From Marisa cornuarietis (taxonomy: Eukaryota > Mollusca > Gastropoda > Architaenioglossa > Ampullariidae), in assembly GCA_004794655.1 (NCBI GenBank), contig SMMW01000521.1, positions 3,498,501 through 3,562,500 on the forward strand: a DNA stretch of 64,000 bases. Direction: 5' to 3'. Positions 34,926 through 47,236 of the stretch are shown piece by piece (position 1 is the first letter of the stretch; each line of letters begins with the position of its first letter). Position numbers and translations under genes: made by a program. The notes beneath the pieces are model-generated. The model was not told where the DNA came from and did not search any database. It saw only the letters and a list, made by a program, of their open reading frames with translations.

Positions 34926-35848
34926 GATGTGGTAGCTGCACTTGTTTTAATTTCGTCTTTTTTCTTACTTTCGTTGGTTACTTTCTTTGTTCTCTCCTCT
35001 GCTTCCCGCTGTTCTTACTTCATACATTCCTTCCTTTGGTCACTTGATCACTTTCGATTTTTTCCCCTTCGTTTCCGTTTATCTAGTTTTGCTTTAGTTT
35101 TTTTCTTCCTTTCTTAAGTTCTTTCTTCCCTCCATTTTCGAATCAAAACAACCATATTGTCCTTAAAAACAAATTACTTTTCGATGTTAGAATGAAAAGA
35201 CAGTCAAGCAACATTTAATACACGAAAAAAAGAGAGACAAACCCGGAAAAATATCTTGTCGTCTAAGAAGGAGGGTCACATGGTCGTTAACGTCACTTCC
35301 CCCCTCCACATCTTCCTCTTTTACAAAAGAGTGGCGTTGTGCCTCGTGCAAGTAAAGAAGCCGCCAGCGCAGGATCCACAAGCTTCAGGTGAGAAAAAAA
35401 TACAACGTGACTGATGCTGCAAAACATGTTTTGGTCTCACCATGCCTCTCACACCGGCAAACAGCATTTTTCTTACAAAACAATTTGCTTGTTGCCTGCA
35501 ATCAATGCTTGTCGACAGTTGCTGCTGCCGACAAAACTGTCGCTCGATCGACGTTCCAGATTCCTTGCCAAAGTTTCTCCTTTTTTTGTACCTTTGACAG
35601 AACTAATTTGTGTGTGCCAAGCCGGGTGAGCAAAAATGTTTTAATAAGCGCCTTGTCATGATTAAATTAATCATGCAGGTAAGTCGCCCCCCCCCCTTCA
35701 AAGGGACCTGATGACATGATGATCTGAGCTTAACCAGGGAAAGTGAAGGTGAGTACACCGGAAGTGCTGCTGTAAGATCATATCTAAAACACAAACCCAC
35801 GTAAACACGCGCGCACCTGTATGCAAACGCACTGCCAAGCATATGCAA

Positions 35849-35850
<2 letters not shown>
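34926..35850. other. Gene-free stretch
   Basis: The left third is a degenerate T-rich pyrimidine tract (to about 35140). Nothing else recognisable. Confidence 0.5.

Positions 35851-35894
<44 letters not shown>
35851..35894. repeat. (AC)n microsatellite
   Basis: 22 uninterrupted AC units. Confidence 0.98.
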
Positions 35895-35896
<2 letters not shown>

Positions 35897-36387
35897 GCAC
35901 GGCATTTATGACTGGCATGGCCCTATGCACCGTCCTGTAGCAAACTCTTTGTGAAGGGGTGAAAAAGGCGAGACCCTGGCGCTCGGCTCCACTATACGAC
36001 TGTCGTTTTCAGGTGCGTTGAGATCAATGACGGATTACTTGCTGTTTGTGTAGCGCACTCTCGCATGTTCCAGACAAAATTTCACTTCTTCCTGTTGCGT
36101 AATAGAGAAACGGTGTTGACAGGGTCTCGACAAACAATGACTCCAACAAGCCAGGAGTCATCGCTCCAGTCAGACGAGTTCTCGATAAAGTTCTGGCACA
36201 TTCTAAACAAATCTCTGTTTGTCTTCCTCGACTGCACAACGTTTTGGTACCCGCAGTAAGTCGTTACAAGCGTACATCGTGGAAACAGAAGGGTTAAGGA
36301 AAAAGAAGAAATGATCATCTTCTTTTGTCTTTTCTTCATTACTGTCGTCTGGACACTTGAAAACCTCCACCTTAACAAAATGCGCAT

Positions 36388-36560
36388 ATCTAGATAGTTA
36401 GAACACTGGCGTCCGATGTGGAAGGCGCAATCGCTAGTAGCCGGTTCGATACCCGTGTGGCGCAGGGTACTTGGTCAAGTTCACTCATCTGTTGAATGGT
36501 ACCCGTATGGGGGACGAAAAGCAACAGGGAATTGAGGTGGATATCGCCAACATGAAAAAT
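36388..36560 (+). mobile_element. SINE-B copy
   Basis: A tRNA-like head reads tagatagttagaacactgg (A-box region) and ccggttcgatacccg (B-box, 36441-36455). A body with ggtacccgtatgggggac and gaattgaggtggat follows, like the 39590 copy. It is too diverged for a functional tRNA, and no acceptor stem closes. Related copies: 7125, 39590, 45160, 47588. Confidence 0.65.
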
Positions 36561-39043
36561 TCTTTTCTTGAGAAATCCTTAATTTCCCACGACGGAAATG
36601 TTACGGGACAACCTTTACAGTCCTCTTATTTCAAACATTGAAAAGAGATAAGAAGGCACGTAGGAGAGAGGGAGAGAGAAGAAACGAGAGAGAAACAGAG
36701 AGAGAGCTTTAACATAAAGCTCCAAAACGACCAGTTGCACAACACATTTCTAATTTTAAACACTTTTAGGCCTAAAATGTTTTTAGATAATCAGTTTAAA
36801 ATGCACACCACAATTTAAACATTTTTAAAACTAAAACTGCTTAAAGTAAGATAAAGTTGTTTTCCGTCCTCAGTACACTTTTGTGTATTTTCTTGTGCAA
36901 TGCATCTAAATGCCAAAAAGAGATTTTGCTTCTTTAGAACAGTTTTAAGGTTTAGAAACATGTGCAGCCAGCGCCAAAACGCTTAGGGACTGTCTTTAAC
37001 CATTTTAATGTTAATGAGAGTGGCAGTAAGATCAAAAATAAAACAGAATAACTACAAGAAAACTTTTAGAAGAACTTTCAAATCTTTAAGACTTACAGTA
37101 AGAAACGATAGCTCGCATAAGTGTAGGACACCAGACCTAATGCATTACTTTCACATTAAGGACTATCGTGACTAAACTCAGTGTCCTGTATATAAATAGA
37201 CAGGGAGGGAGACGGTATGTAAAATGGTCCAAATAAGGTCAAACATTCGACAAAGTGTATTCGTCTTACAAAGTCCTATAGGTAACGTGTGTCAATTGAA
37301 TTCACACACGGGAGAGACATTTTCTGAAAATAAATTGTTTCCTGCTGTCGAAAATATTGTCCATGTCTTTCTTACGGGAATAAAAATGCCGTGAACGCTG
37401 CGAACTCATTCAGGACTTGTAATCTGTACCTGCTGTACGACTTGATTCTGATACATATAATTTAAATTGCAATCTCGACATGTGCAAACTGGAGAAACAG
37501 ACTCTGCAAGTCAATCACCAAGCCAAAATAAAATTAAATTTTTATAAAAAATAATTCAGGTAAAAGGGGGAAAACTGTATCAGGAACACGACTAGCAGAA
37601 GGTAGAAAATCCTTCCGCTGTCCCTTACCTTCCTTGATTAATATAAACATAATATAAATGCCCACATGGGCAAAGAGCGTTTGTCAATCGCCAGAGACCG
37701 TGAAAGGTTTGAATCAAGGGACTTTGTAAATCGCAATGAACACCAGACTACGGAGCCTTCTCCCCAGCAATCTTGTCAAAAGAGGTCTTGAGATGAAGAC
37801 ACCAGCATCGACGTCGACAGCACAGTAAGAAAATCACACGAACAACGCAGTATGAATGGCTTACTTTCTTATCTTCTAAACTTTAGCTTATTCAGTCTAC
37901 GGCGACTCTAATCTTTATGTGATCTTCAATGTCCTTTTGGTTTTCTGTGTTTATATAATTTTGTGAGCGTAAATGCACGTGCACCCATATAACTTCTTCC
38001 CACTCGCAGAGAGAGAGAGAGAAAGAGGAGAGAAAGTGTATAAAACAGGCATCACCAACTCTACCTGCCATCATAGCTGTCTGTTGGAAATTCATTTTCC
38101 TAATTCTAATCTTAAATCCCCTCCCCACCTTTCACAAGCATTAGTTTCTCTTGGCTTCAGTTTCTCTCAAGACAGATGGCGCGGTCAGAGCAGGAAGGAG
38201 GAGAGGAGCGAGTCAGATTTGACGCCATCTTGTTGGTTCTGAAAGGTCTTGCACAAGGAAGATGAATATGTTGTGGCGTGTCTACATCATTCTTGAGAGC
38301 GGCGAGAGATGATGGCCAGTAAAAGCTTGGGGGGAAAGGGGAGAGTGGGGGTGGGGGATAGCGATGGGGAAGGTGGAAGTGGGGAGTGAAAAATGATTTA
38401 CGATTGGCCGACGTTTACACGCATCCATATTAGCTCTTTCGCGTTGAGTTTACATTTGTTGAGATGATGTCAAGTTGAAGATAAATGCGAAGGAAGTAGA
38501 AAAAGTATGCCTGAATAGTTCTCGCAGAGAGAGAGAGAGAGTGTGTAGTAGCTTAGAGGTAGGAACATCCTTGTGTGTGTGTGTGGATGGGTGCGTGGAT
38601 TAAAGTAAAGGAGAGAGAAAGAGAAACAAATCGTGTACCTTGATGCCAATTCAGTTGTCTAGTCAAATATCGATATACTTGAGAATAACTCTCGTATAAT
38701 AGTTATAAAATTATTTATACAATGCAATCACCATGCATGACAGAGATAATTAAAAGAATACGTCTGAATACCTACCGGGACAGGTATAAATGAAAGAATA
38801 GCTTAGAACAAGAGGGAATAAAAACATCCTCCTGGAATCTAGAAAGACAACAGGTAGACGAGAGGAATGTTTGCTATAGAAATAGATAACAATATGGACT
38901 AGAGGAATGAATGAATACCTGTGTATCAGACGACAGTCAGTCGTACAGGTGTCAGGAGAAGTCTGTCCCTGCTCGATGATGGGTAAGTATACCAATACAT
39001 GTACTAAGACTCATTTGCCACTCACAGCTACCCTGATGGATCC
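36561..39043. other. Gene-free stretch
   Basis: Mostly AT-rich with no protein-like frame. A (GA)n lies at 36664-36707, another near 38011-38022 and another near 38526-38541. A G-rich region spans 38329-38386. A YY1-like gacgccatcttg is near 38220. Confidence 0.5.
38329..38386 (+). other. G-quadruplex-prone run
   Basis: At least five runs of three to six G separated by short spacers (ggggggaaagggg, gtgggggtggggg, atgggg, tgggg) fit the usual G4 pattern. Confidence 0.6.
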
Positions 39044-39068
39044 AAAAAAAAAAAAAAAAAAAAAAAAA
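39044..39068. repeat. A25 homopolymer
   Basis: Twenty-five consecutive A. It could be a retroposon tail, but no clear element precedes it. Confidence 0.97.
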
Positions 39069-39589
39069 TCCACGATAACAACAGCTGTAGTTCAATGGTC
39101 TGTGCGCCGATTGCCACACTCTGTCATATCTCAACCCCGCCAGTGCATCAAGAACGGTCACTCTCAGTCTACGAAGTCATACCCAACGCGATTCTCTTTC
39201 CTGTTTGACATTTATTGTCACGCTGAACAGTTTAGGCCAGTCAGAGATTTTACTCAGACAGGTCTTGATAACTGCTTCAAATTGGGCCATACAGTTAGTA
39301 CGAGTGCAAACGCTAACTGTATCCGAAATACCAAACATAATCCGGGGTGAAAGGTTATCTTTTTTTCCACCCACCTGTCAAATGCTTGTGTCGTCGGTTG
39401 TCTGCCTTCGCTGGTTGTCGGTGACACTTTTGTGTCCGTCCTGAACCTGAATCAAAGAAAAACAAAACAAAGAAACTGAAATGCTTTTCAGTCTTTATGG
39501 ATTTTTTTGGTTTAAAAGGAATTTTCCATTTTATAAAATAGATTAAAAATTCAAAAACTATTATTCTAAAAATCTTTATTTTGGTGGTA

Positions 39590-39785
39590 AGTGGATAGTC
39601 GAGTGGTAAGATCACCTAGGCCAAAGACCCATAGTAGGTTTGATACCCATGTACCGCAGTATATTCCCGCCACTTGATCCAACTTTTAAACTGGGTACCT
39701 GACCCTTTAGAAGGAAAGAAAGGCAGCGAATGAGAGGAAAAGGGGTACCACCCTTACAGAGACAAGTTAACCCCAAGATAAGAAA
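39590..39785 (+). mobile_element. SINE-B copy (longest)
   Basis: The head is ggatagtcgagtggtaagat (A-box region, 39593-39612), with a B-box-like ggtttgatacc (39637-39647). The body continues through ccgccacttgatccaac, gggtacctgaccctttaga, ggcagcgaatgagagg, accacccttacagag and caagttaacccc. The shared words in five places define the family. No clear target-site duplication was found. Confidence 0.72.
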
Positions 39786-41160
39786 GGTTTCTAACACCTC
39801 ACGTTTTGCTATTCCTGTAAAGCCTTTTAGCATGAAGGTAGCAGATATGATCGCTCTTTAGAAAATGTCCTGTCGTTAACACGCCAAAATATACACAAAA
39901 TGTACGGTTTGCATTACTGAATTCTACCTGGCGACAAATAACAACTATCGTCAACAATGTTATGCATCGAAAATGGATGGTCTGAATGGACTCTGAATAA
40001 TTAGCAAATCTAATCTGTGCATCATATCGTCTACATCGAAGTATTGCTAGCGCGAGAGAATTGTTTACGGTGTCAGTCAGTCAACCAGAAAGAAGTTAAT
40101 GTCGATTTGGTTTTGTTTTGTTTGTTTGTTTGTTTTTGCAGCTTGTGCTCGGGATCTATCAAAACTGAGTTAAAGGGGAGTTAGGTGCTGTCAGTTGCAA
40201 AGTCCGGACCGTTTACCTTTGCCAATGCAACACCGTACACCAAGAAAACTGCCGCCAGTGCAGAGCACCATCAGGGGTGAATATACGGGTTCCAAACTTT
40301 CATTTCGATGTTATCTTGTCGGAAAATAGACCTGGCTCTTTACCAACAACTTTCTACATCGTGTCGAGAGTACTTTTTTTATAGGCATGTGAGGGTTCCA
40401 AGTGTCTGAATGCTTGACTAGAATAAGTTGCTGATAAGCGGGGCAAATTATCTCGTTAAATGAAGAAAAAAAACACCATGAGATAATAGAATGGTCAGAA
40501 GAAGAACCTAAACAACTGTTGTTACCTGTTGTTTTACCTCCTCCATTTTTTCCACCATCATCCCATCTCTTTTCTAGATTTCCTACTCTCAGTGTACACG
40601 TTTTATTTACGCGAGTTTTCTGCCCTTTTTCTCATTCTAGGCCCAGTTGTTAAAATGTGGAGATGGCTGTTGCTCGCTGTTGGGTATGCGTTAATGAAAG
40701 TGGGTGGGGGATGAGAGGATGGTGGCTATTCACGTGACTTCCCAGCGTCCTTTGTGAGTATGACGTCATTAGGGTATCGTCAACCCTCCGCACGAAGAGG
40801 ACGGGACACACGGAGACTACCCCAAGCCTCCTTTTCCCATTCCCCCTCAGCAGACAACATTCTGCTTACTGCTTTCTTCTCTCCCCCCCCCCACCTCCAA
40901 ATAATCTCAGTCAAAGTTTCTGTTAATACGATTCGCCGCAACTAACTCGGTGTAGAAAACTTTCCACGAAGTTTCCTTTTCTTTGATAAGGTTTAACAAA
41001 ATTTCCAGGTGAATCTGATTTTCATCAATTAGGCCGGTTTGTCAAAGCGCATGAGAAACTTCAGTTAGTGATAAATTTTACTAATCCAGTCTGTCATCGT
41101 TTCCTTTATTTGTCAAAGTCTGTACTAACCGGGATTCTTATCGCTTCTACGAACGTTGCT
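39786..41160. other. Gene-free stretch
   Basis: A (TTTG)n-like tract lies near 40108-40136, and a CRE word tgacgtca at about 40762-40769. No gene was recognised. Confidence 0.5.
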
Positions 41161-41222
41161 ATGTATGTATGTATGTATGTATGTATGTATGTATGTATGT
41201 ATGTATGTATGTATGTATGTAT
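41161..41222. repeat. (ATGT)n microsatellite
   Basis: About 15 uninterrupted ATGT units. It directly abuts a truncated SINE-A. Confidence 0.98.
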
Positions 41223-41224
41223 GC

Positions 41225-41313
41225 TGTTCTTTATTTGTGGCATCTGTTTACAGGACTGGCTGCGTTTCCGTGACACACCCTTAGGCTCAGCGTAAAACAC
41301 CTTTTTCCCTCCC
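41225..41313 (+). repeat. SINE-A fragment (3' half)
   Basis: tgttctttatttgtggcatc, ctgtttacaggactggctgc, tccgtgacaca and ctcagcgtaaaacacc match the 3' half of SINE-A at 31330-31418. The head is missing and its place is taken by (ATGT)n. Confidence 0.75.
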
Positions 41314-41330
41314 ACCCCTTTGAATGTATG

Positions 41331-41332
<2 letters not shown>

Positions 41333-41385
<53 letters not shown>
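41333..41385. repeat. (TG)n microsatellite
   Basis: About 26 uninterrupted TG units lie a few bases after the SINE-A fragment. Confidence 0.98.
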
Positions 41386-41386
<1 letters not shown>

Positions 41387-42118
41387 TATATATAGCATCA
41401 TCATGCCGTTCTCGGCGATTTCGAAAAGTGGTCAGAGGAAGTCGAATAAAGTGCAAAAAACGCCACCTGAAAGACGAGGAAGCAAATGTCAAAAATCCAA
41501 TTTCTGTTGAACTTAACTTACAAACCGCAAAAGTCTTTTTGTCGCAACAGTGAAACTGAACAACAATGTCTACTCCTCGTCTAGTGACTATAAAGACTTT
41601 GCTCATATAACCACTTGTCTTGGCAACCATATCGCCCAGATCGCCCTCACGATTGGAGGTAATCATGACAGGTATTCAATCTTTCACAGTATTCGCTGTA
41701 ATTATCGGCGAGTGAGACTGTGGAAGGAGGAAGGGAGAGAGAGAGAAACAAAGGAAGGACAGGGGGGAAAATGGTAGGGGGGTGGGTGGGTGGAAGATGA
41801 AAGCCATGTCTATCCCGTTTACAGCAACCCGAATGTGTCAAAACAACTAAAAGCAGACTCGACATTTCGCCCACCACAAACAGAAGATAGCGGGCAACGT
41901 AATCCCCCCACACGGCATCAGGCAGCAAGTAACTGGTAAGGAAAATGACAATAATGGCGGGGTGAAGGCAGGAACAGGACGAGGGCAAAAGCGGAGCGAG
42001 TTTTCCTGTCGCTGGAAATTGCCTGTAATGGAAGACGTGTCACTGCAGCCCTGGCCGCCGTAAACAGTGTGTGAGCGCCGCGGTGCATTATGGAACACAT
42101 ATTTACCGCAAGCCACAG
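41386..42118. other. Gene-free stretch
   Basis: GA-rich run with G clusters at about 41724-41795. A CpG-containing patch (ggccgccgtaaac to gagcgccgcgg) lies at 42051-42083, just before the tandem duplication. Confidence 0.5.
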
Positions 42119-42401
42119 GGCTGGTCCTACACCACACGTTCTTATTCTCGCGAGATTTGCCGGGCACTTCTGTGACACTAAGTATTTACGCCGTTCGATA
42201 AAAGGACAAGAAAAAAAATAACTAAATAAATAATCGAAAACTTTTTTTTTCTCGAGTGGGGCTGGGCCTACACCACACGTTCTTATTCTCGCGAGATTTG
42301 CCGGGCACTTCTGTGACACTAAGTATTTACGCCGTTCGATAAAAGGACAAGAAAAAAAAAATAACTAAATAAATAATCGAAAACTTTTTTTTTCTCGAGT
42401 G
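42119..42401. repeat. 141-bp tandem duplication carrying TCTCGCGAGA
   Basis: Two nearly identical copies begin ggctggtcctacaccacacg (42119) and ggctgggcctacaccacacg (42260). They differ at one base here and in homopolymer length. Each holds the palindrome tctcgcgaga (42146-42155 and 42287-42296), the BANP-type promoter element (established knowledge), and ends in cttttttttt ctcgagtggg. A third start (ggttgggt) follows at once. High identity implies a recent event. Confidence 0.95.
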
Positions 42402-43845
42402 GGGTTGGGTGTGTGTTGCAGCTAACATTTTAGCGGGTGGGGAGGAGGAGGGAGGGTTAAGAAAGCTAAGCGCACGATTTTATCGAGAAGTATTGGAATG
42501 GATTTAGTGTGTCACACTTTTAACCCACACGAGGACAATTGTGCCCGATAAAGGTTAAAAAAATACGGTGATTTCAAATAATGAATATATAAACGCTGCT
42601 ATCTTGCAAATATACGGAAAGGGCATTATATTGCTTAATATCTATAGACAAACATATTTCAGCCTTATAACATTGGAATACTTTCAATATTTTTTGTCGT
42701 CTTCATTATTATTATTATCATCATCGTCGTCGTCATCGTCACCACCACCACCACCGTCGTCGTGGTCGTCACCGTTGCCGACGCCCAAGTTGATCAACGG
42801 GTGGCAAGACGATTTCAGTACAGAATCCCGGCATTTCTCTCGTCTCTGTGAGATTTGCGGAATCACAAGCAGTCGTTCATTGTATATCGCTGTCTGCATC
42901 TTTGCCTTTACCGTGCCTTGTTCCTGTACATTCTCTGAAGTGTTATATTAAAATATTTTCAGTCCCGGGACCTGAGAGAGGCATTTTTTTTTTTTTTAGT
43001 TTGGCTTTCTCAGTAATGGCAGGTCCTCGCATGCAGGCCTGTCTTTCTCCATCATCATCCTAACTTTAAGTCTGTTGTTATCAGACTGGCAATCACAGCT
43101 GCTTTAGCTCGGGCTGCGTTCGAGCGCACTTTCTACCAGGGCCGATTCCTACCCAGCTTTAAGATGACAAGAAAGGAATTCAACTGTGTGACAAAGACAC
43201 GTGCGACGAAGTAGTGAATGCATAAGCGACCATACTTTCGCATACAGGACATTGCCTCCCTAACTTTCTGATGATTGTTGGCTCTTCTTAACCCGTCAAA
43301 TGTGGACAAACGTTTGACCCAGTGTACAAAAATACATGACAGCTTTATAAAAATATGCCAGACTTGACCAGAAGTCTGCGTTTGTCCAAATTATGAAAAA
43401 CCTTTAGGTGTGGAAGCCGCAAGGCAGAATGCTAGTCATCTAGTTATGAACCTTCATGACAGCAGCTGTTAAGACTTAAGTGAAAGGTTACAACAGCGTC
43501 CTAGACGTCTTCAATTCATCGATCACAATTATCAGACTTCAGAATCAAACAAACAAAAAATCCCAAAACACATTAATGACCAAAAATCTGAAATAAATGC
43601 AGTCTAGACGATGACTCAAGCCAGGGCGAGCAAATGCACTCTCAGAAGACTCAGTACCCGGATGTAATTCTTTCTCTCTCTGGGCTTTTTTTTTTTTTTT
43701 GACGATGGGCTTCAATCCAGTCGAGTAAATTTAAGCCGGGTCATCCTAATGGCATCCGCTCGATAAGATCGTTTAGATTAATTAGTAAAACTAGGGGGGA
43801 AAAATGTCCTGTTGGTGCTTGTATTTTGTGAGTCTGTAACATTGA
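42402..43845. other. Gene-free stretch
   Basis: An impure trinucleotide tract (ATT, CAT, CGT, CAC units) spans 42707-42770. T runs are near 42987 and 43687. No gene. Confidence 0.5.
42707..42770. repeat. Mixed trinucleotide tract (ATT/CAT/CGT/CAC)
   Basis: Successive blocks of att, cat, cgt and cac units look like a diverged (CAT)n array. Confidence 0.9.
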
Positions 43846-43872
43846 CCACACACACACACACACACACACACA
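43846..43872. repeat. (CA)n microsatellite
   Basis: About 13 uninterrupted CA units. Confidence 0.96.
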
Positions 43873-44505
43873 TTATCGGTTACCATTTCAGCAGCAGCTC
43901 TACACAAGGCTGCTGATGTATTTCAAACCTGGACTGAATTAAGAAAACTTGGTAACCGGAAGCTGAGTGAGTTTTCAACCAGGCGAGAAATCAGGCTGCC
44001 CGAATGAATGACGGAAACGGGCTTAAGGGGAAAAAAGTTATATTTAAAAAAGATGGAAGACTAATGTCACGAGAGATAAACGAGAAAGCTTCACGGGAAT
44101 GCGGGACAGGAGGAAAGGGAAGCAACTCTTAGTAAAGAGAGACATGTAATTAGTTGATTAGTTGCTATGTTCCCGTGGTGGTATTTTCTCTTTCTTACCT
44201 AGTGACGTCACAGGCGTTCCACGTTGTTTGTCAGGTGTGTTTGTCTTAATAGGCTCGAGTATAGGATGCTGCGCTCCTCTCTCTCTCGCTCTCTCGGTCT
44301 CTCTCTCTCCCTCACGCGCGCTCGCCGTTTACTTCACAAGCACATATATTTATTAAGGGTAGATGTTTTAAGATAACACTTTAAAATGTGATGCATAAAA
44401 TGAAGTGCAATATGACGCGAAGACTGTGTGCAAACCGTTTATTTCTTTTCTCTTCTTTTTTTTTTTTTTTACAAAATAGGCGCATACATAGAAGCGCGCG
44501 CACAG

Positions 44506-44510
<5 letters not shown>
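43873..44510. other. Gene-free stretch
   Basis: A (TC)n-rich tract with cgctctctcgg spans 44276-44325, and a T run lies near 44459-44470. A CRE-like tgacgtca is near 44203-44210. No gene. Confidence 0.5.

Positions 44511-44559
<49 letters not shown>
44511..44559. repeat. (AC)n microsatellite
   Basis: About 24 AC units. Confidence 0.98.
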
Positions 44560-44561
<2 letters not shown>

Positions 44562-45159
44562 CACACACGGTTACATACATGCATGAAAAAATACAAATAC
44601 GTCCAGAGGTCTGTTCCATGAGCATTACACCTTACACTAACTTAGTTGTCAATAGTTGTGATTGTAGTCGATTGACTAGTCCACCTGTTGGTCTTTCTCT
44701 GCAGATTTATGACACTCTCCATCTTTACTGCTTGTTCCCTGATTCCTCTTTGTCTCTTTTATGTTTGTCTTTTATTACTTGTATGCCTATTTTTTCCGTC
44801 CGTCCTTCGTATTCTGTCCATGTCTCCTACTTCTCTGAAGCGTTGAGAGCTTGCACATGAAAAACACGCGCGCGCACTTAAGCAGAGAAAAGGAAACGAA
44901 AAAGCATTTAATGAGAATATCAACACTAAACAAACGTGGCTTCCAGAACTTCAGACTTTTGGACGGAGCTTAATATGTTAAACGGAGAATCCAATTATCA
45001 GAGATGTGATGTGACCTCAAATAGGCTCAGAGGTACTAACAGGGAGCACACCTATCCCATTTGTGCACAACACTATCAGACAAAGTTTTCCATGTCTGAA
45101 CACGATAGTGAAATATCACATATATTTGCATGTTTATAGAACTCATGAAATTAATGGCG
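44560..45159. other. Gene-free stretch
   Basis: No recognised feature beyond a short cgcgcgcg run near 44867. Confidence 0.5.
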
Positions 45160-45300
45160 CATGACACGTATATTGGGGCATCTGATCTCGAAGGCGCTCA
45201 GTTCGATACCTGTGTGGCGTAGCAATGTTTTCCCCCAGATGTCGGGAATGGGTTCCTGATTCCAGAGAGGGCTGGAGACGACCTTTACCCTTTTATTGTT
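45160..45300 (+). repeat. SINE-B copy, diverged
   Basis: tctcgaaggcgctcagttcg and the B-box-like cagttcgatacctgtgtggc (from about 45199) match the SINE-B copy at 36388, including the following gtgtggcg. The head is badly diverged. Confidence 0.55.
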
Positions 45301-45714
45301 GAATATTAAAATTCGGACTTTCACATTTACTTATTACTACAAAGTTCAATCCCGTCTTTTCAGGTATTCGACACTCGGATACATAAATGGTTGTTCCGTT
45401 TTGGTAACAGAATAGTGTTTAGGAACGGAACATGTGTGGTTTAGATTGAATGGTTTTATTGCTGTTTCAATGGTTTACTACAAAGTGTAACATGTACAAA
45501 TCACTCTTAGTGCTAGTCCTAATGTGCGGATGTGAAACGTAGATTCAGCTTGTTGATACTGAAAGGAGAATCCAGGTATAGAGAACGAGTGAGCCTCAGG
45601 ATGTTGCACCTTATCTCGCGCAGGGAAAATACAACCAATGACAATGCTTGTAGAAGAACAGTCACCACACCAAGAGCCATGACAGGCAACAGTCAGGCAG
45701 CGTAAAAATTGGTC

Positions 45715-45905
45715 TGGTCTGACCACTTTCAAGGTACCAAGGACAGAGATCGACTCCGAGGTGGTTTTGAAAGAACTGGCTTTTACAAATGGAAGGAGTG
45801 GGGTACTGGTCGTTCTCTGCAGGACCTGCCCACCACCGTTTGCGATGGACCCAAGATGCTTCTAGTCATGACCAACGACCGACACCAGTCAAGGGACGAA
45901 TGAAT
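45715..45905 (+). pseudogene. RTE-like LINE 3' terminal remnant
   Basis: The plus-strand frame reads TKDRDRLRGGFERTGF, then KWKEWGTGRSLQDLPTTVCD, matching the terminal W-G-R-x-L-Q-D-L-L-T element of RTE-like reverse transcriptases, and stops after NDRHQSRDE. The following cagtcaagggacgaatgaat is the typical 3' tail of this family. Orientation is opposite to the two other copies (23170, 28110). Confidence 0.68.
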
Positions 45906-46490
45906 GAAGCAAAGAACCGATCCACTTAGAAAAAGGACACATCTCCTCCTTCCTACTCTCCTTGTCTCTCTTTCTCTCTTTCATTGTTTCCACCAGCCGT
46001 CCTGCAAGGCATTAATACCTGAGCAGAAGACAAACCTTCCTACTTAGTATTTTGCCTGCCCCACATCTGACACCGCGACTTCTTTATAGCCCCCGTCAGC
46101 CGAACTCTGACAATTTGCAGCCATCATGGTGTAATTTTAATCCGACTGTCAGCCGGGACTGCTGCGCCGCTTGTTCCCTGGAAGTCCCTTAAACCCTGGC
46201 TACTATGCTTGTCACCCTGTCAACGCCATGAGGCAGTTTTACTGGAGTGGAAGGACTGGCCGGTCTTGTCACCCCAATATGTTGGCTGTCGCTCTCGAGT
46301 TCTGCTTGTTCCTGTCTCGCTTTGTTTTTTTTCTTTGTCTCGTTTGGTTTGTCCATTTTCCATTTTGTATCTTTTTATCCCATTTCGACTCACGTTGTTT
46401 CTTTGTTCTCTCTCTCTCTCTTTTCCAATGTTATCTCGTTCTGTCTTCATCTGTACAAGTCAGGTCTGTAAGAGGGAGAATGACATAAAA

Positions 46491-46493
<3 letters not shown>
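45906..46493. other. Gene-free stretch
   Basis: T-rich pyrimidine tract at 46315-46450. Nothing else recognised. Confidence 0.5.
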
Positions 46494-46527
<34 letters not shown>

Positions 46528-46570
46528 TCAGACACAGGGATGAAAGATACAGAGAGAGAGAGAGAGAGAG
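46494..46570. repeat. (CA)n and nearby (GA)n
   Basis: About 16 CA units (46494-46526), then about nine GA units (46552-46570). Confidence 0.96.
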
Positions 46571-47007
46571 AAATGTGGTAAGGACTGAAAGATGAAATGA
46601 TAGTAAATAAAACCCATTACTGTCTTCCCCTTAGTTTGGTTGCTGACTTCTGGCTCTTAGTTAAATTTTGTAAGCACTTCACGCTGCGTTTTTATTTGAG
46701 ACAGAAATAAGTTTATACTCATGTTAGCTCCATCTAACGAACAGAAATATTTCTCCAGATGTGAGATGACTGGGTCATCGTGGCCTCGATCGCTCTTCCC
46801 CGTAATTGTACAGGTGTCATCAATCTTCTGAAGTTTATTGTGACAGCGAGACACGATGAGCTGCAATCACGACGATCTATGTTTTGCAGTTAGGACACGA
46901 GTTTCTCTCAATGACAGGGCCAACAAATAAATAGTCCATGCACGTGTGTGCACAATTATGCAATATGATTGAGTGCATGAGAGAGGTTTGGACATCCTTA
47001 AATGACG

Positions 47008-47008
<1 letters not shown>
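46571..47008. other. Gene-free stretch
   Basis: No recognised feature. Confidence 0.5.

Positions 47009-47066
<58 letters not shown>
47009..47066. repeat. (TG)n microsatellite
   Basis: 29 uninterrupted TG units. Confidence 0.98.
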
Positions 47067-47067
<1 letters not shown>

Positions 47068-47174
47068 TATCATACATGTACCAGTTTCCAGTTGGGCTGG
47101 GTGCTTAATGAGAAGTTTATTTTTTTATGAAAACATCATTATTTTGCATATCGCTGTCAGCTTAGATTTTGCCC

Positions 47175-47236
47175 GGGTATCGCGTTATAAAAGCTTTCTT
47201 CTTCTTCTTCTTCTTCTTCTTATTATTATTATTATT
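47175..47236 (+). repeat. (CTT)n(ATT)n tail after a retroposon-like end
   Basis: ggtatcgcgttataaaagc is followed by (TTC)n and (TTA)n. A cgcgttataaaagc word before a trinucleotide tail resembles the 3' ends of many invertebrate SINEs and LINEs. The body upstream could not be delimited. Confidence 0.5.

Noticed and set aside
34416..35117. 233-codon open frame
   Set aside because: The second half is a degenerate tandem repeat and a T-rich tract. No recognisable domain in the first half.
36388..36470. Functional tRNA gene
   Set aside because: A-box and B-box are present, but no closed acceptor stem is visible and related copies share a long non-tRNA body, so it is a SINE head.
39044..39068. 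Poly(A) tail of a processed pseudogene
   Set aside because: No coding-like sequence, target duplication or polyadenylation signal could be linked to the A25 run.
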